15,519 nt of DNA, taken from assembly GCA_036497785.1 (NCBI GenBank), contig DASXIW010000073.1, forward strand, positions 1 through 15,519. The letters are read 5' to 3'. This DNA is from DASXIW01 sp036497785. GTDB lineage: Bacteria > Pseudomonadota > Alphaproteobacteria > Acetobacterales > Acetobacteraceae. Under the pieces are notes generated by a model. That model ran no database searches. It was not told the DNA's origin and saw nothing but the letters and a program-made list of their open reading frames with translations. The position numbers and the translations under genes are program-made. Below, piece after piece: positions 1-8,002 of this stretch; positions within the stretch are counted from its first letter, which is position 1; every line of letters starts with the position of its first letter.

Positions 1-889
1 CCTGCACCCGGGCCAGCACCGCGAGCGCGGCGGCCGAGAGCGGCACCCGGTGCGTCCGGCGCCGCTTCATGCGCCCGGCCGGGACCATCCAGGCCGCCTC
101 GGAGGCGTCGATCTCGGCCCAGGCGGCGCCGCGCCCCTCGCCGCTGCGGGCGGCGGTCAGGATCAGGAACTCCAGCGCGCGGGCGGCGATGCCGGGCTCG
201 GCCCGCAGCTTGGCCATGAAGGCGGGTGCGAGGCGCCAGTCGAGTGCCGGATGGTGCTGCACCGCCCGCACCTTGCCACGGGCCGGCAGCAGCAGCGCCA
301 GATGGCCGCGCCAGCGCGCGACATTCTCGCCGTCGCGCCAGCCGCGCGCCTTGGCGTAGTCGAGCACCGCCTCGATCCGGCTGCGCACCCGCGACGCGGT
401 TGCCGGCAGCCGGGTCCACAACGGTTCCAGCACGCGCATGACGTCGTCGGTGCTGATCGCGCCCACCGGCAGCTTGCCGAGCACCGGATGGACATAGGCG
501 GCCAGCGTGTTGCGCCACTGCTGGCTGTGCTTGCGGTTGCGCCAGCCGGCCTCATGGGCGGCGATGTAGCGCTCGGCCGCGCTGGTGAAGCTGGTGCCTT
601 GCGCGACCTCGGCCCGGGTGCCGGCGGCGCGCTCGGCCAGCGGGTCGAGGCCCTGCCGCAGCAGCTTGCGGGCATCGCGCGCCGCCTCCCGCACCGCGTC
701 GCGGCCCGGCGCATTCTTGCCCACCCGGCTGCCGAGGCCCATGGCGCGGGCCTTGCCGCCAAGCGAATAGAGGAGCTGCCACGTCCCGCCGGCCGGGTTG
801 CGCGGCGGGATGACGAGGTAGAGATTTTCCTCGTCCCGCCACTTGCCCGGCACCCGGCAGGTTTTGATGAAATCCAGTGACAGCCCCAT
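1..889 (-). CDS. P4-type tyrosine integrase (site-specific recombinase), partial
   Basis: This frame reads open from the ATG at 889 to the left edge, giving 296 residues without the C-terminus. The N-terminal part resembles the DUF4102 arm-binding domain of P4-like integrases (KWRDEENLYLVI at 16-27, YSLGGKARAMGLG at 41-53). A SAM-like core-binding domain follows at about 100-205 (SAAERYIAAHEAGWRN). The catalytic domain begins with TAARSGEGRGAAWAEID, where R248 should be the first catalytic arginine and K275 (RMKRRRTHRVPL) the beta-hairpin lysine. The HxxR box and nucleophilic tyrosine would lie beyond the window. The enzyme would cut and join DNA at an att site to integrate or excise a genomic island or prophage. 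The ATG at 889 has GGGG about 8 nt upstream. Another ATG at 900 is in a different frame. Whether the gene is intact cannot be seen. Confidence 0.9.
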   Translation of the reverse strand, partial: MGLSLDFIKTCRVPGKWRDEENLYLVIPPRNPAGGTWQLLYSLGGKARAMGLGSRVGKNAPGRDAVREAARDARKLLRQGLDPLAERAAGTRAEVAQGTSFTSAAERYIAAHEAGWRNRKHSQQWRNTLAAYVHPVLGKLPVGAISTDDVMRVLEPLWTRLPATASRVRSRIEAVLDYAKARGWRDGENVARWRGHLALLLPARGKVRAVQHHPALDWRLAPAFMAKLRAEPGIAARALEFLILTAARSGEGRGAAWAEIDASEAAWMVPAGRMKRRRTHRVPLSAAALAVLARVQ

Positions 890-904
890 GATCGCCCCAT
901 TTGG

Positions 905-918
905 CCGGAATATTCCGG
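905..918. promoter_or_regulatory. 14-bp perfect palindrome upstream of the integrase
   Basis: CCGGAATATTCCGG is a perfect inverted repeat centred about 22 bp upstream of the integrase start codon, inside its untranslated leader. It could be an operator for a dimeric repressor. A 14-bp palindrome is expected about once by chance in a window of this size, so only the position makes it suggestive. Confidence 0.35.
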
Positions 919-934
919 TCTCACAGCGCCGTTG

Positions 935-955
935 TGTTCCCAGGACCTGTTCCCA
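935..955. repeat. Direct repeat pair TGTTCCCA, 13-bp period
   Basis: TGTTCCCA occurs at 935-942 and again at 948-955, separated by GGACC. The pair lies between the candidate integrase -10 box and the integrase start. Short direct repeats of this size beside an integrase are typical of arm-type integrase sites or of sites for a small excisionase/regulator. That role is inferred from location only. Confidence 0.4.
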
Positions 956-976
956 AGGATCGGCGACTCACGGGCG

Positions 977-982
977 ATTATA
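977..982 (-). promoter_or_regulatory. Candidate -10 box for the integrase gene
   Basis: The minus strand reads TATAAT here, a perfect sigma-70 -10 hexamer in GC-rich DNA and the best candidate upstream of the integrase start at 889. It would give a leader of roughly 80 nt. No good -35 hexamer is found 16-18 nt upstream (the nearest is AGCTTT), so the promoter would be weak or activator-dependent. Confidence 0.4.
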
Positions 983-1207
983 TGCGGTTACTAGCGCGAA
1001 AAGCTAGCAGAGTAGTGCGTTGATATGGCTGGAAAAGCAGTTACGAGCACAGAGTGAGGCCGGCACATGGGCGGAGCCTTTGAAATCCATTACTCTCTTG
1101 GCTGGATCGACTGCCTTGCTTGCGCCGCAGGCAATTGCAATCGACATGCGCCGGCGGTTTCACACGGCCGCGATGGAATTTTGGCTTCGCCAATCAACGC
1201 GTTGAGA

Positions 1208-1269
1208 CCGAGACAGTTTCGGATTGTCAAGGCTCCGCCTTGACCGGGGTCCAGGAGCAGCGCCCCTGG
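1208..1269 (+). repeat. Double-hairpin dispersed repeat, copy 1
   Basis: The copy begins with an 18-nt leader (1208-1225, CCGAGACAGTTTCGGATT). Hairpin B at 1226-1244 has the 8-bp stem GTCAAGGC/GCCTTGAC and a TCC loop. A short linker leads to hairpin A at 1251-1269 (CCAGGAGC/GCGCCCCTGG region, one A-C mismatch). The truA stop codon lies 7 nt beyond hairpin A, so in the truA transcript hairpin A comes first. There is no T-tract after the stems. The remaining DNA between the integrase and this copy (about 985-1207) shows no gene I can support. Confidence 0.8.
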
Positions 1270-1276
1270 CCTTGCC

Positions 1277-2044
1277 TTATCCTCCCACCAAAAACGGATC
1301 CACCGGATACTGCACCCCCGTCATGCACAACCCCACTGATGGCGCCGTCGGTCCGGCGATGCTGCGGTCGCGCGCCGCCAGCACGTCGGCCACGTGCGAT
1401 GCGGGCCAGCTTCCTTCGCCGACCAGTTTCAACGTGCCCACGAAGTTGCGCACCATGTGATGCAGGAAGCTGCGTGCCTCGGCCACGATCTCCAGCATGT
1501 CGCCATCCCGCGTCACGTCCAGCCGATCCACCGTCCGCCAGGGTGTCTTGGCCTGACAGGCGGCGGCGCGGAACGAGGTAAAATCGTGCCGGCCCAATAG
1601 TGATTGCGCGGCCATGTGCATCGCGGCGGCGTCGAGCGGCTTCTGCACGTGCCAGACCTGCCCGGCCAGCAGCGCGGGGCGGGCGCGGCGATTGAGGATG
1701 CGGAAGCGGTAGGAGCGGCCGGTGGCGGCAAAGCGGGCGTTCCAATCCGGCGCCACGGCGGCGGCTTGCAGCACCACCACGCGATGCGGCTTCATGTGGA
1801 AGTTCAGCGCCTCGCGCACCGTGATTGGCGCGAAATCCGTGGGCAGATCGATATTCGCCACCTGCCCCTGGGCATGCACCCCGGCATCGGTGCGTCCGGC
1901 GACGATGCTTTCCACCGGCGCCCCACCTGCCAGCCGGGAGGCCGCACCCTCCAGCACCTGCTGGATCGAGAGGCCGTTATCCTGCCGCTGCCAGCCGACG
2001 AAGCCGGTGCCGTCATATTCCAGCTTCAGCGCGTAGCGCGGCAT
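1277..2044 (-). CDS. truA: tRNA pseudouridine(38-40) synthase TruA
   Basis: The 255-residue protein, of normal TruA length, converts uridines 38-40 of the anticodon stem-loop of many tRNAs to pseudouridine. The N-terminus YALKLEYDGTGFVGWQRQ is the family hallmark. AGRTDAGVHA at 49-58 contains the catalytic aspartate, D53. RSYRFRILNRRARPAL (about 109-124) and FLHHMVRNFVGTL near residue 195 are further TruA signatures. The ATG at 2044 shares its A with the fmt stop codon (TGATG), so translation is probably coupled to fmt. It is the last gene of the def-fmt-truA operon and ends 7 bp before a double-hairpin repeat. Confidence 0.97.
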   Translation of the reverse strand: MPRYALKLEYDGTGFVGWQRQDNGLSIQQVLEGAASRLAGGAPVESIVAGRTDAGVHAQGQVANIDLPTDFAPITVREALNFHMKPHRVVVLQAAAVAPDWNARFAATGRSYRFRILNRRARPALLAGQVWHVQKPLDAAAMHMAAQSLLGRHDFTSFRAAACQAKTPWRTVDRLDVTRDGDMLEIVAEARSFLHHMVRNFVGTLKLVGEGSWPASHVADVLAARDRSIAGPTAPSVGLCMTGVQYPVDPFLVGG

Positions 2045-2949
2045 CAGCCGAGGCGCGTGCCGGGCGCGATCCGGCGGCCGCGCAGGAAATCCCCCGCCGC
2101 CATTGCCGCCCGACCCGGCGCCTGCAATCGGGTGATGCGCAGCGCGCCGGCGCCCGTGGCCACGCGCAGCGTCTCGTCCAGCACCATGCCGGGCTCGCCC
2201 TGGCCGGCCACGGGCTCGGCCGCGCGCAGTTTCAACACCTCGCCGTCCAGCGCGGTGAACGTCCCGGGCCAGGGATTGAGCGCGCGAACGCGCCGGTCCA
2301 GCGCCTCGGCGGGATGGGTCCAGTCGATCCGCCCATCCTCGCGGGTCAGCTTGGGCGCATAGCTCGCGCCCTCGGCCGGCTGCGCCCGGGGCAGGGGATT
2401 TTCCGCCAGCGCCCGCAGCACCAGCCTCGCCCCCATCGCCGCCAGCGCGTCGTGCAATTCGGCGGCGGTGGTGGTCGCGGTGATCGGTATGGCGTCGGAC
2501 AACAGCATCGCGCCCGTGTCCAGCCCGGCATCCATCTGCATGATGGTGATGCCGGTCGCGGCGTCACCCGCCAGGATGGCAGCCTGGATCGGCGCCGCCC
2601 CGCGCCAGCGCGGCAGCAGGCTGGCATGGATGTTCAGGCAGCCGCGCCTGGGCGCGGCCAGCATCGCCTCCGGCAGGATCAGCCCATAGGCCGCCACCAC
2701 CGCCGCATCCAGATTGAGCGCCGCGAACGCCTCTTGCGCCGCCACATCGCGCTTCAAGCGGATCGGGTATCGCACCGCAAGCCCGAGCGCCTCGGCCGCC
2801 ATCTGCACCGGACAGGCCCGCACCGACTGCCCCCGCCCGGCCGGGCGGGGCGGCTGGCAATACACCGCGGCGATCTCGTGCCCGGCGTCATGCAGCGCGC
2901 GCAGCGCCGGCACCGCGAAATCCGGGCTGCCCATGAAGGCCAGACGCAC
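2044..2949 (-). CDS. fmt: Methionyl-tRNA formyltransferase
   Basis: The 301-residue protein transfers a formyl group from 10-formyl-tetrahydrofolate to methionyl-initiator tRNA. The N-terminal domain starts MRLAFMGSPDFAVPALRAL. The CLNIHASLLPRWRGAAPIQ motif (104-122) provides N106 and H108, and MDAGLDTG provides D144; these are the family's Asn-His-Asp catalytic residues. A C-terminal OB-like domain follows from about 205 (RVRALNPWPGTFTALDG). The start codon is GTG at 2949, two bases after the def stop, with AAGGCG inside the end of def as a likely ribosome binding site. It pairs functionally with def, which removes the formyl group later. Confidence 0.97.
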   Translation of the reverse strand: MRLAFMGSPDFAVPALRALHDAGHEIAAVYCQPPRPAGRGQSVRACPVQMAAEALGLAVRYPIRLKRDVAAQEAFAALNLDAAVVAAYGLILPEAMLAAPRRGCLNIHASLLPRWRGAAPIQAAILAGDAATGITIMQMDAGLDTGAMLLSDAIPITATTTAAELHDALAAMGARLVLRALAENPLPRAQPAEGASYAPKLTREDGRIDWTHPAEALDRRVRALNPWPGTFTALDGEVLKLRAAEPVAGQGEPGMVLDETLRVATGAGALRITRLQAPGRAAMAAGDFLRGRRIAPGTRLG

Positions 2950-2951
2950 GG

Positions 2952-3500
2952 CTATTTCGCCTTCTGGCGCATTTCCTTGGCCAGGCGGCGCATGATCATG
3001 TTGCGCTTCAGCGTCGAGACATGATCGACGAAAAGCACGCCGTCGAGATGGTCGATCTCATGTTGCAGGCACGCCGCCAGCAGCCCGTCCGCCTCGACCT
3101 CCCGCTTCACGCCAGCCTCGTCGTAATAGCGCACCTTCACCCGCGCCGGCCGAGTCACGTCGGCGTACTGGCCGGGCAGGGACAGGCAGCCCTCCTCGCG
3201 CGTGGCCAGTTCCTCGCTCGCGGAGACGATCTCGGGGTTCACCAGCACCATCGGCGCGGGCTTGTCGTCCGGCATCAGATCCACCACGGCCAGGCGCAGA
3301 TTCACCCCGACCTGCGGCGCGGCCAGCCCGATGCCGGGGGCCGCATACATGGTGGCGAACATGCGCGGCAGCAGCGCCCGCACATGCTCCGCATCGCCCG
3401 GCTTCACCGTCACCGTACGCGTTTTCAGCGCCGCATTGGGGGCGATCAGGATCGGCAGTGTCTCTGGGGCCGGGTGGGCCGGGTCTTGCGCGGTCGACAT
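2952..3500 (-). CDS. def: Peptide deformylase
   Basis: The 182-residue metalloenzyme removes the N-formyl group from nascent proteins. All three diagnostic motifs are present: GIGLAAPQ (56-63), EGCLSLPG (103-110, metal ligand C105) and QHEIDHLDG (146-154, with H147 and H151 as metal ligands and E148 catalytic). The reading frame stays open upstream to 3614, but the residues before MSTAQDP look non-coding (VARGVACVWGS...), so the ATG at 3500 is preferred. No clear Shine-Dalgarno sequence precedes it. It is first in the def-fmt-truA operon and divergent from hsp20, with 168 bp between start codons. Confidence 0.95.
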   Translation of the reverse strand: MSTAQDPAHPAPETLPILIAPNAALKTRTVTVKPGDAEHVRALLPRMFATMYAAPGIGLAAPQVGVNLRLAVVDLMPDDKPAPMVLVNPEIVSASEELATREEGCLSLPGQYADVTRPARVKVRYYDEAGVKREVEADGLLAACLQHEIDHLDGVLFVDHVSTLKRNMIMRRLAKEMRQKAK

Positions 3501-3579
3501 GACTGCGATGTAGCGGCGCGCCCACCCGCAAGCAAGGCGGCCCCTGGGACCAGTGCTGCCCCAGACGCAAGCCACCCCT

Positions 3580-3608
3580 CTTGCAACGGGAGATATTGCT
3601 GCCAAATT
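3580..3608 (+). promoter_or_regulatory. Possible RpoH (sigma-32) type promoter for hsp20
   Basis: CTTGCAA at 3580-3586 is followed after 15 bp by CCAAATT at 3602-3608. This partly matches the alphaproteobacterial heat-shock pattern of CTTG in the -35 region and CYTATNT at -10. It would start transcription about 50-60 nt before hsp20. The match is imperfect and rests largely on context, since small heat-shock genes are usual RpoH targets. Confidence 0.35.
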
Positions 3609-3614
3609 AGGCAC

Positions 3615-3664
3615 ATCGGGTCGCCGATCATGGGGCCCGATACCGCTTCGCTCGCAGGAGGAGG
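3615..3664 (+). promoter_or_regulatory. ROSE-like RNA thermometer candidate in the hsp20 leader
   Basis: Two consecutive hairpins can be drawn. The first pairs ATCGGG (3615-3620) with CCCGAT (3636-3641). The second (3643-3664) folds CCGCTTCGCT over AGGAGGAGG with the three-base loop CGC. In it U3652-A3656, C3651-G3657, C3649-G3658, U3648-A3659, U3647-G3660, C3646-G3661, C3644-G3663 and C3643-G3664 pair, G3650 bulges, and G3645/A3662 mismatch. The UCGCU against AGGA with a bulged G is the conserved core of ROSE thermometers, which block the ribosome binding site of small heat-shock genes until temperature rises. The fold was drawn by hand. Confidence 0.45.
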
Positions 3665-3668
3665 CCTA

Positions 3669-4148
3669 ATGACGACGCGAATCTTTACGTCCCCGATGTT
3701 CCTCGGCTTCGACCATCTCGAACAGATGCTCGAACGCGCCGCAAAGAGTTCGTCGGACGGATACCCGCCCTATAACATCGAACAGACCGCGCCCACCGGC
3801 CTGCGCATCACCCTGGCCGTCGCCGGCTTTACCATGGACGACCTGCAGATCACGCAGGAAGACAACCAGCTGGTGATTCGTGGCCGCCAGACCGATGACA
3901 GCCAGGGCCGCGTGTTCCTGCACCGCGGCATCGCCGCCAGCCAGTTTCAGCGCGCCTTCGTCATGGCGGAAGGCATCGAGGTCCGTGGCGCCTGGCTGGA
4001 TAACGGCCTGCTGCATGTCGATCTGGCCCGCCCGCAGCCGGAAGCGCGGGTCAAGCAGATCCGCATAACCCGGCCCGGCGCGAATGGCGCCGAGCCGCCC
4101 GCCGCCCAGATCGTGGACGGCAATCCGGAAACCCCGGAAGGAGAATGA
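3669..4148 (+). CDS. Small heat-shock protein, Hsp20/IbpA family
   Basis: The 159-residue ATP-independent chaperone would bind unfolding proteins in the cytoplasm and hold them for refolding. After an N-terminal arm with phenylalanines (FTSPMFLGFDHLEQML), the alpha-crystallin domain begins at YNIEQT (35-40). It contains LAVAGFTMDDLQI (49-61) and the diagnostic AWLDNGLLHVDLARP (108-122). The C-terminal IRI at 131-133 is the I-x-I motif for oligomer assembly. The ATG at 3669 is chosen because AGGAGGAGG lies 4 nt upstream. The frame extends far upstream but those residues are not Hsp20-like. The DUF1150 gene follows almost immediately. Confidence 0.95.
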   Translation: MTTRIFTSPMFLGFDHLEQMLERAAKSSSDGYPPYNIEQTAPTGLRITLAVAGFTMDDLQITQEDNQLVIRGRQTDDSQGRVFLHRGIAASQFQRAFVMAEGIEVRGAWLDNGLLHVDLARPQPEARVKQIRITRPGANGAEPPAAQIVDGNPETPEGE

Positions 4149-4150
4149 CA

Positions 4151-4360
4151 ATGACCTTCAACATCCACCAAATCTCGAACGAAGATTTCGCCAAGCTGGG
4201 TGTCTCCCAGGTCGCCTACATCAAGCCCGTCACCGTGAACGGCAACCCCGCTTTCGCCATCCATGCCGCGGATGGCACGCCCATGGCCGTGACGGGCGAC
4301 CGGGAACTGGCACTCGCCGCCATCATCCAGCATGAGATGCTCCCGACCCTGGTGCATTAA
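4151..4360 (+). CDS. DUF1150 family small protein
   Basis: The 69-residue protein contains AFAIHAADGTPMAVTGDRELALAAIIQHEMLP, the conserved core of DUF1150, a small alphaproteobacterial family commonly found beside Hsp20 genes. Its function is unknown, and a role alongside the chaperone is inferred from the pairing. Two starts are possible: ATG 4145, which overlaps the hsp20 stop, and ATG 4151. AAGGAG at 4138-4143 lies 1 nt from the first but 7 nt from the second, so 4151 is preferred. It is probably co-transcribed with hsp20 and ends directly at a large hairpin. Confidence 0.85.
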   Translation: MTFNIHQISNEDFAKLGVSQVAYIKPVTVNGNPAFAIHAADGTPMAVTGDRELALAAIIQHEMLPTLVH

Positions 4361-4424
4361 GCTCCAGCCACATGGCCGCCGCCCGCCACCCCGCGGCGGC
4401 CATGCAGGCCACGCCTCCTGGAGC
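4361..4424 (+). terminator. Large nested hairpin after the hsp20-DUF1150 pair
   Basis: Immediately after the TAA stop, a perfect 12-bp stem CATGGCCGCCGC (4371-4382) / GCGGCGGCCATG (4393-4404) encloses a 10-nt loop. It sits inside an outer 7-bp stem GCTCCAG (4361-4367) / CTGGAGC (4418-4424). It is very stable but has no T-run after it, so it may be a transcription pause or 3'-end stabilising structure rather than a standard intrinsic terminator. Confidence 0.45.
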
Positions 4425-4508
4425 GGCGACTTGTGGGTTTGCGGCATTGGCCCATATTGATCCCGCGTTGGCGCTTGCGTCGCCCCTGGCTCGAGGAATC
4501 ACCCCGCC

Positions 4509-5132
4509 GTGAACATCATAACGCCTGCCGGTCGCGAGATTGCCGCCGAGACTGACACGACTCGCCCTAGCCGTGAGGAAGCCGAGCAGGCCGTCCGCAC
4601 CCTCATCCGTTGGGCCGGTGACAACCCGGACCGCGAAGGGCTGCAAGGCACGCCGGACCGGGTGGTCCGCTCCTACGACGAATTCTTCGCTGGCTATGCC
4701 ACCGATCCCGTCGCCCTGCTGGAACGTACCTTCGAGGAGACCGAGGGCTACGACGAAATTGTGCTGCTGCGCGACATCCGCGTGGAAAGCTATTGCGAAC
4801 ACCACATGGTGCCCATCGTCGGCGTCGCCCACGTGGCGTATCTGCCCGGCACGCGCGTCGTCGGCATCAGCAAGCTCGCCCGCGTGGTGGAAGCCTACGC
4901 CAAACGCCTCCAGATCCAGGAAAAGCTGACCGCCCAAATCGCCAACACCATCAACGAGGTGCTGCAGCCCCGCGGCGTCGCCGTGCTGGTCGAGGCCGAA
5001 CACCAATGCATGTCCACCCGCGGCGTGCATAAGCCCGGCGTGTCCATGGTCACCAGCCGCATGCTAGGCGCCTTCCGCGACGATCCCTCCACGCGCCGCG
5101 AGTTGCTGGCGATGATCGGCCGGGCGCGGTGA
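4509..5132 (+). CDS. folE: GTP cyclohydrolase I (FolE type)
   Basis: The 207-residue protein makes 7,8-dihydroneopterin triphosphate from GTP, the first step of tetrahydrofolate synthesis and also an entry to queuosine-type pathways. YCEHHMVPIVG at 95-105 supplies zinc ligands C96 and H99 and catalytic H98. EAEHQCMSTRGVHKPG at 162-177 supplies C167. GLQGTPDRVVRSYDEFF (44-60) and VGISKLARVVEAYAKRLQIQEKLT (118-141) are family blocks. The start is GTG at 4509 with GAGGAA 10 nt upstream; no good ATG lies nearby. Its folate product supplies the formyl donor used by fmt, but the two genes are on opposite strands and not in one operon. Confidence 0.96.
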   Translation: MNIITPAGREIAAETDTTRPSREEAEQAVRTLIRWAGDNPDREGLQGTPDRVVRSYDEFFAGYATDPVALLERTFEETEGYDEIVLLRDIRVESYCEHHMVPIVGVAHVAYLPGTRVVGISKLARVVEAYAKRLQIQEKLTAQIANTINEVLQPRGVAVLVEAEHQCMSTRGVHKPGVSMVTSRMLGAFRDDPSTRRELLAMIGRAR

Positions 5133-5516
5133 TTATCACCGGTCGGCATCGGACCGTGTGAAAGGCAGGACGGCCGCCTACAGGCGGAGCCTCCCGCTAC
5201 CCCCTGCACCAGATTCACGACCGCGCAATTCGGTCTGTGACCGGATCGTCTTTGGTCCGGTCGGGATCCACTATTCGTTCGCTGTTTGACCATCAAAACA
5301 AACCAGGCCGCGGTTTGTTCTGTACCATTTTGACCAAATGTGGTAGTGGTAACCGGGTGGTGGGTACGCTGCCGCAGAGCGTCCGAGGAGGGACGACCCG
5401 GCGCACGCCCCCTCGCCGGCGCGCGGCGCCATCGCACGTGAAGACCGATAATGTGCCGGCGGAGCCGGCAGACATCTCTCTCGTCCGACAACCACCTATA
5501 GGCACTTAATTTGCTT
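5133..5516. other. 384-bp gap between folE and tRNA-Lys; hairpins, no gene
   Basis: I see no convincing coding frame. The gap holds several inverted repeats: CCGCCT/AGGCGG at 5174-5187, GACCGGA/TCCGGTC at 5239-5262, AACAAACC/GGTTTGTT at 5297-5319 and TGCCGGC-GGA-GCCGGCA at 5454-5470. The direct repeat TTTGACCA occurs at 5285-5292 and 5329-5336. The last hairpin lies about 45 bp beyond the tRNA-Lys 3' end and could help end transcription from one or both sides. The stretch around 5275-5345 is poorer in GC than its surroundings. It may hold a small RNA or a regulator site, neither of which can be confirmed by eye. Confidence 0.5.
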
Positions 5517-5592
<76 letters not shown>

Positions 5593-5608
5593 GCCGTGAC
5601 AGGCCCGC

Positions 5609-5617
5609 AGTATACCA
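5609..5617 (-). promoter_or_regulatory. Extended -10 promoter for tRNA-Lys
   Basis: The minus strand reads TGGTATACT, an extended -10 element (TGn plus TATACT) 16 bp upstream of the tRNA 5' end, the right distance for a start about 10 nt before the mature tRNA. No good -35 hexamer is present, which fits an extended -10 promoter. Confidence 0.5.
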
Positions 5618-5761
5618 CGGTCCGCCAATGGGGCGGCCCCTATAGCAAGCATGAACCGCCCTGTGAAGGCCCGGTCTCGGTCCATGCTCGGCACAATGCT
5701 TGCAGGGCAGCCCCGCGCATGCTTCGGTACAAGCGGGGCGACGTCAAAAAAGGGGGGATAT

Positions 5762-6672
<911 letters not shown>

Positions 6673-6676
<4 letters not shown>

Positions 6677-8002
6677 GCGCGGTTCCCGGCGCCGCCCGCG
6701 CCGCCCCCATATCCGCCGCACGCCCCACCCCCGCAAGATCGCCGGTCGCCGTCGCCCTGCGCGATGCGTTCCTCTCCGCCCTGGTGGCGCTCGGCCTGTT
6801 CGGCGCCATGATCGGGCTGAAGACCGATGCCGGGGACAGCGCGCTATACCTCACCCCGCGCCCCCGGCTGGTCGCCATCGCAGTGGCCATCGTGTTCGTG
6901 GGCCGGCTGGCCATGGTCGGCTGGCGCATCTGGCGCCCCGCCGGCACGCCCTCGCCGCGCCGGCTTGCCGCCACCCTCGCCCACACCGGCCGCTACGTCG
7001 CCCCGGTGCTGCTGGTCGCCGCTGTCACGCTGCCCTTATATGCCGGCCGCTACTGGCTCGATCTCGGTGTGCTCGTGCTCACCTACGTCATGCTCGGCTG
7101 GGGGCTGAACATCGTGGTCGGCCTCGCCGGCCTGCTGGATCTCGGCTACGTCGCCTTCTACGCGGTCGGCGCCTATTCCTACGCCCTGCTGGCGCAAAAT
7201 TTCGGCCTGGGCTTCTGGTCCGCCCTGCCGCTGGCCGGCCTGTTCGCGGCCTGCTGGGGCATAATGCTCGGCTTTCCCGTGTTGCGCCTGCGCGGCGACT
7301 ACCTCGCTATCGTCACCCTGGCCTTCGGCGAGATCATCCGCGTGGTGATCCTGAACTGGACGAGCCTCACCGGCGGCCCCAACGGCATGTCCGGCATACC
7401 GCGTCCCACCCTCTTCGGCCTGACCTTCACGGCCGGCGGCGGGCAGGGCAGCTTCGCCGATTTCTTCGGCATCGAGCCGAGCCTGACCCAGCGTGCCATC
7501 TACCTGTACTACGTCATCCTCGGCCTCGCGCTGCTCACCAACTGGGTCACGCTGCGCCTGCGCCGCCTGCCCCTCGGCCGCGCGTGGGAGGCGTTGCGTG
7601 AGGACGAGGTGGCCTGCCGCTCGCTCGGCATCAACGTCACCATCACCAAGCTCACCGCGTTTGCCATGGGCGCCATGTTCGGCGGCTTCGCCGGCGCCTT
7701 CTTTGCCACGCGGGATGCCTTCATCAGCCCGGAGAGCTTCACCTTCATCGAAAGCGCCACCGTGCTGGCCATCGTCGTGCTGGGCGGGCTCGGCAGCCAG
7801 CTCGGCGTGGCGCTGGCCGCCCTGGTCATGATCGGCGGCGGCGAGATGTTCCGCGATTTCGCCGAGTACCGCATGCTGATCTTCGGCGCCGCGCTGGTGG
7901 TCATGATGGTCATGCGCCCGCGCGGCCTCGTCTCCGGCCGCACCCCCTCGGTCTCGCTGGGCACCGCCCACGAAATCCCGCCCGAACTCATCGCCGAAGG
8001 GC

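Noticed and set aside
163..924. 253-residue minus-strand ORF over the integrase
   Set aside because: It is arginine/serine/alanine-rich with no recognisable domain, and lies in a different frame from the integrase, which shows clear family motifs.
1020..1205. 61-residue plus-strand ORF between integrase and truA
   Set aside because: It starts with TTG, has no ribosome binding site and no recognisable similarity, so it is treated as non-coding.
1224..1460. ORFs with peptides such as DCQGSALTG or RLRLDRGPG at repeat copies
   Set aside because: These peptides are translations of the double-hairpin repeat running into shadows of truA, livF or the DUF1269 gene, so they are not genes.
5237..5509. 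90-residue plus-strand ORF in the folE/tRNA gap
   Set aside because: No ribosome binding site, low-complexity basic sequence and no known motif; the hairpins and direct repeats explain the stretch better.
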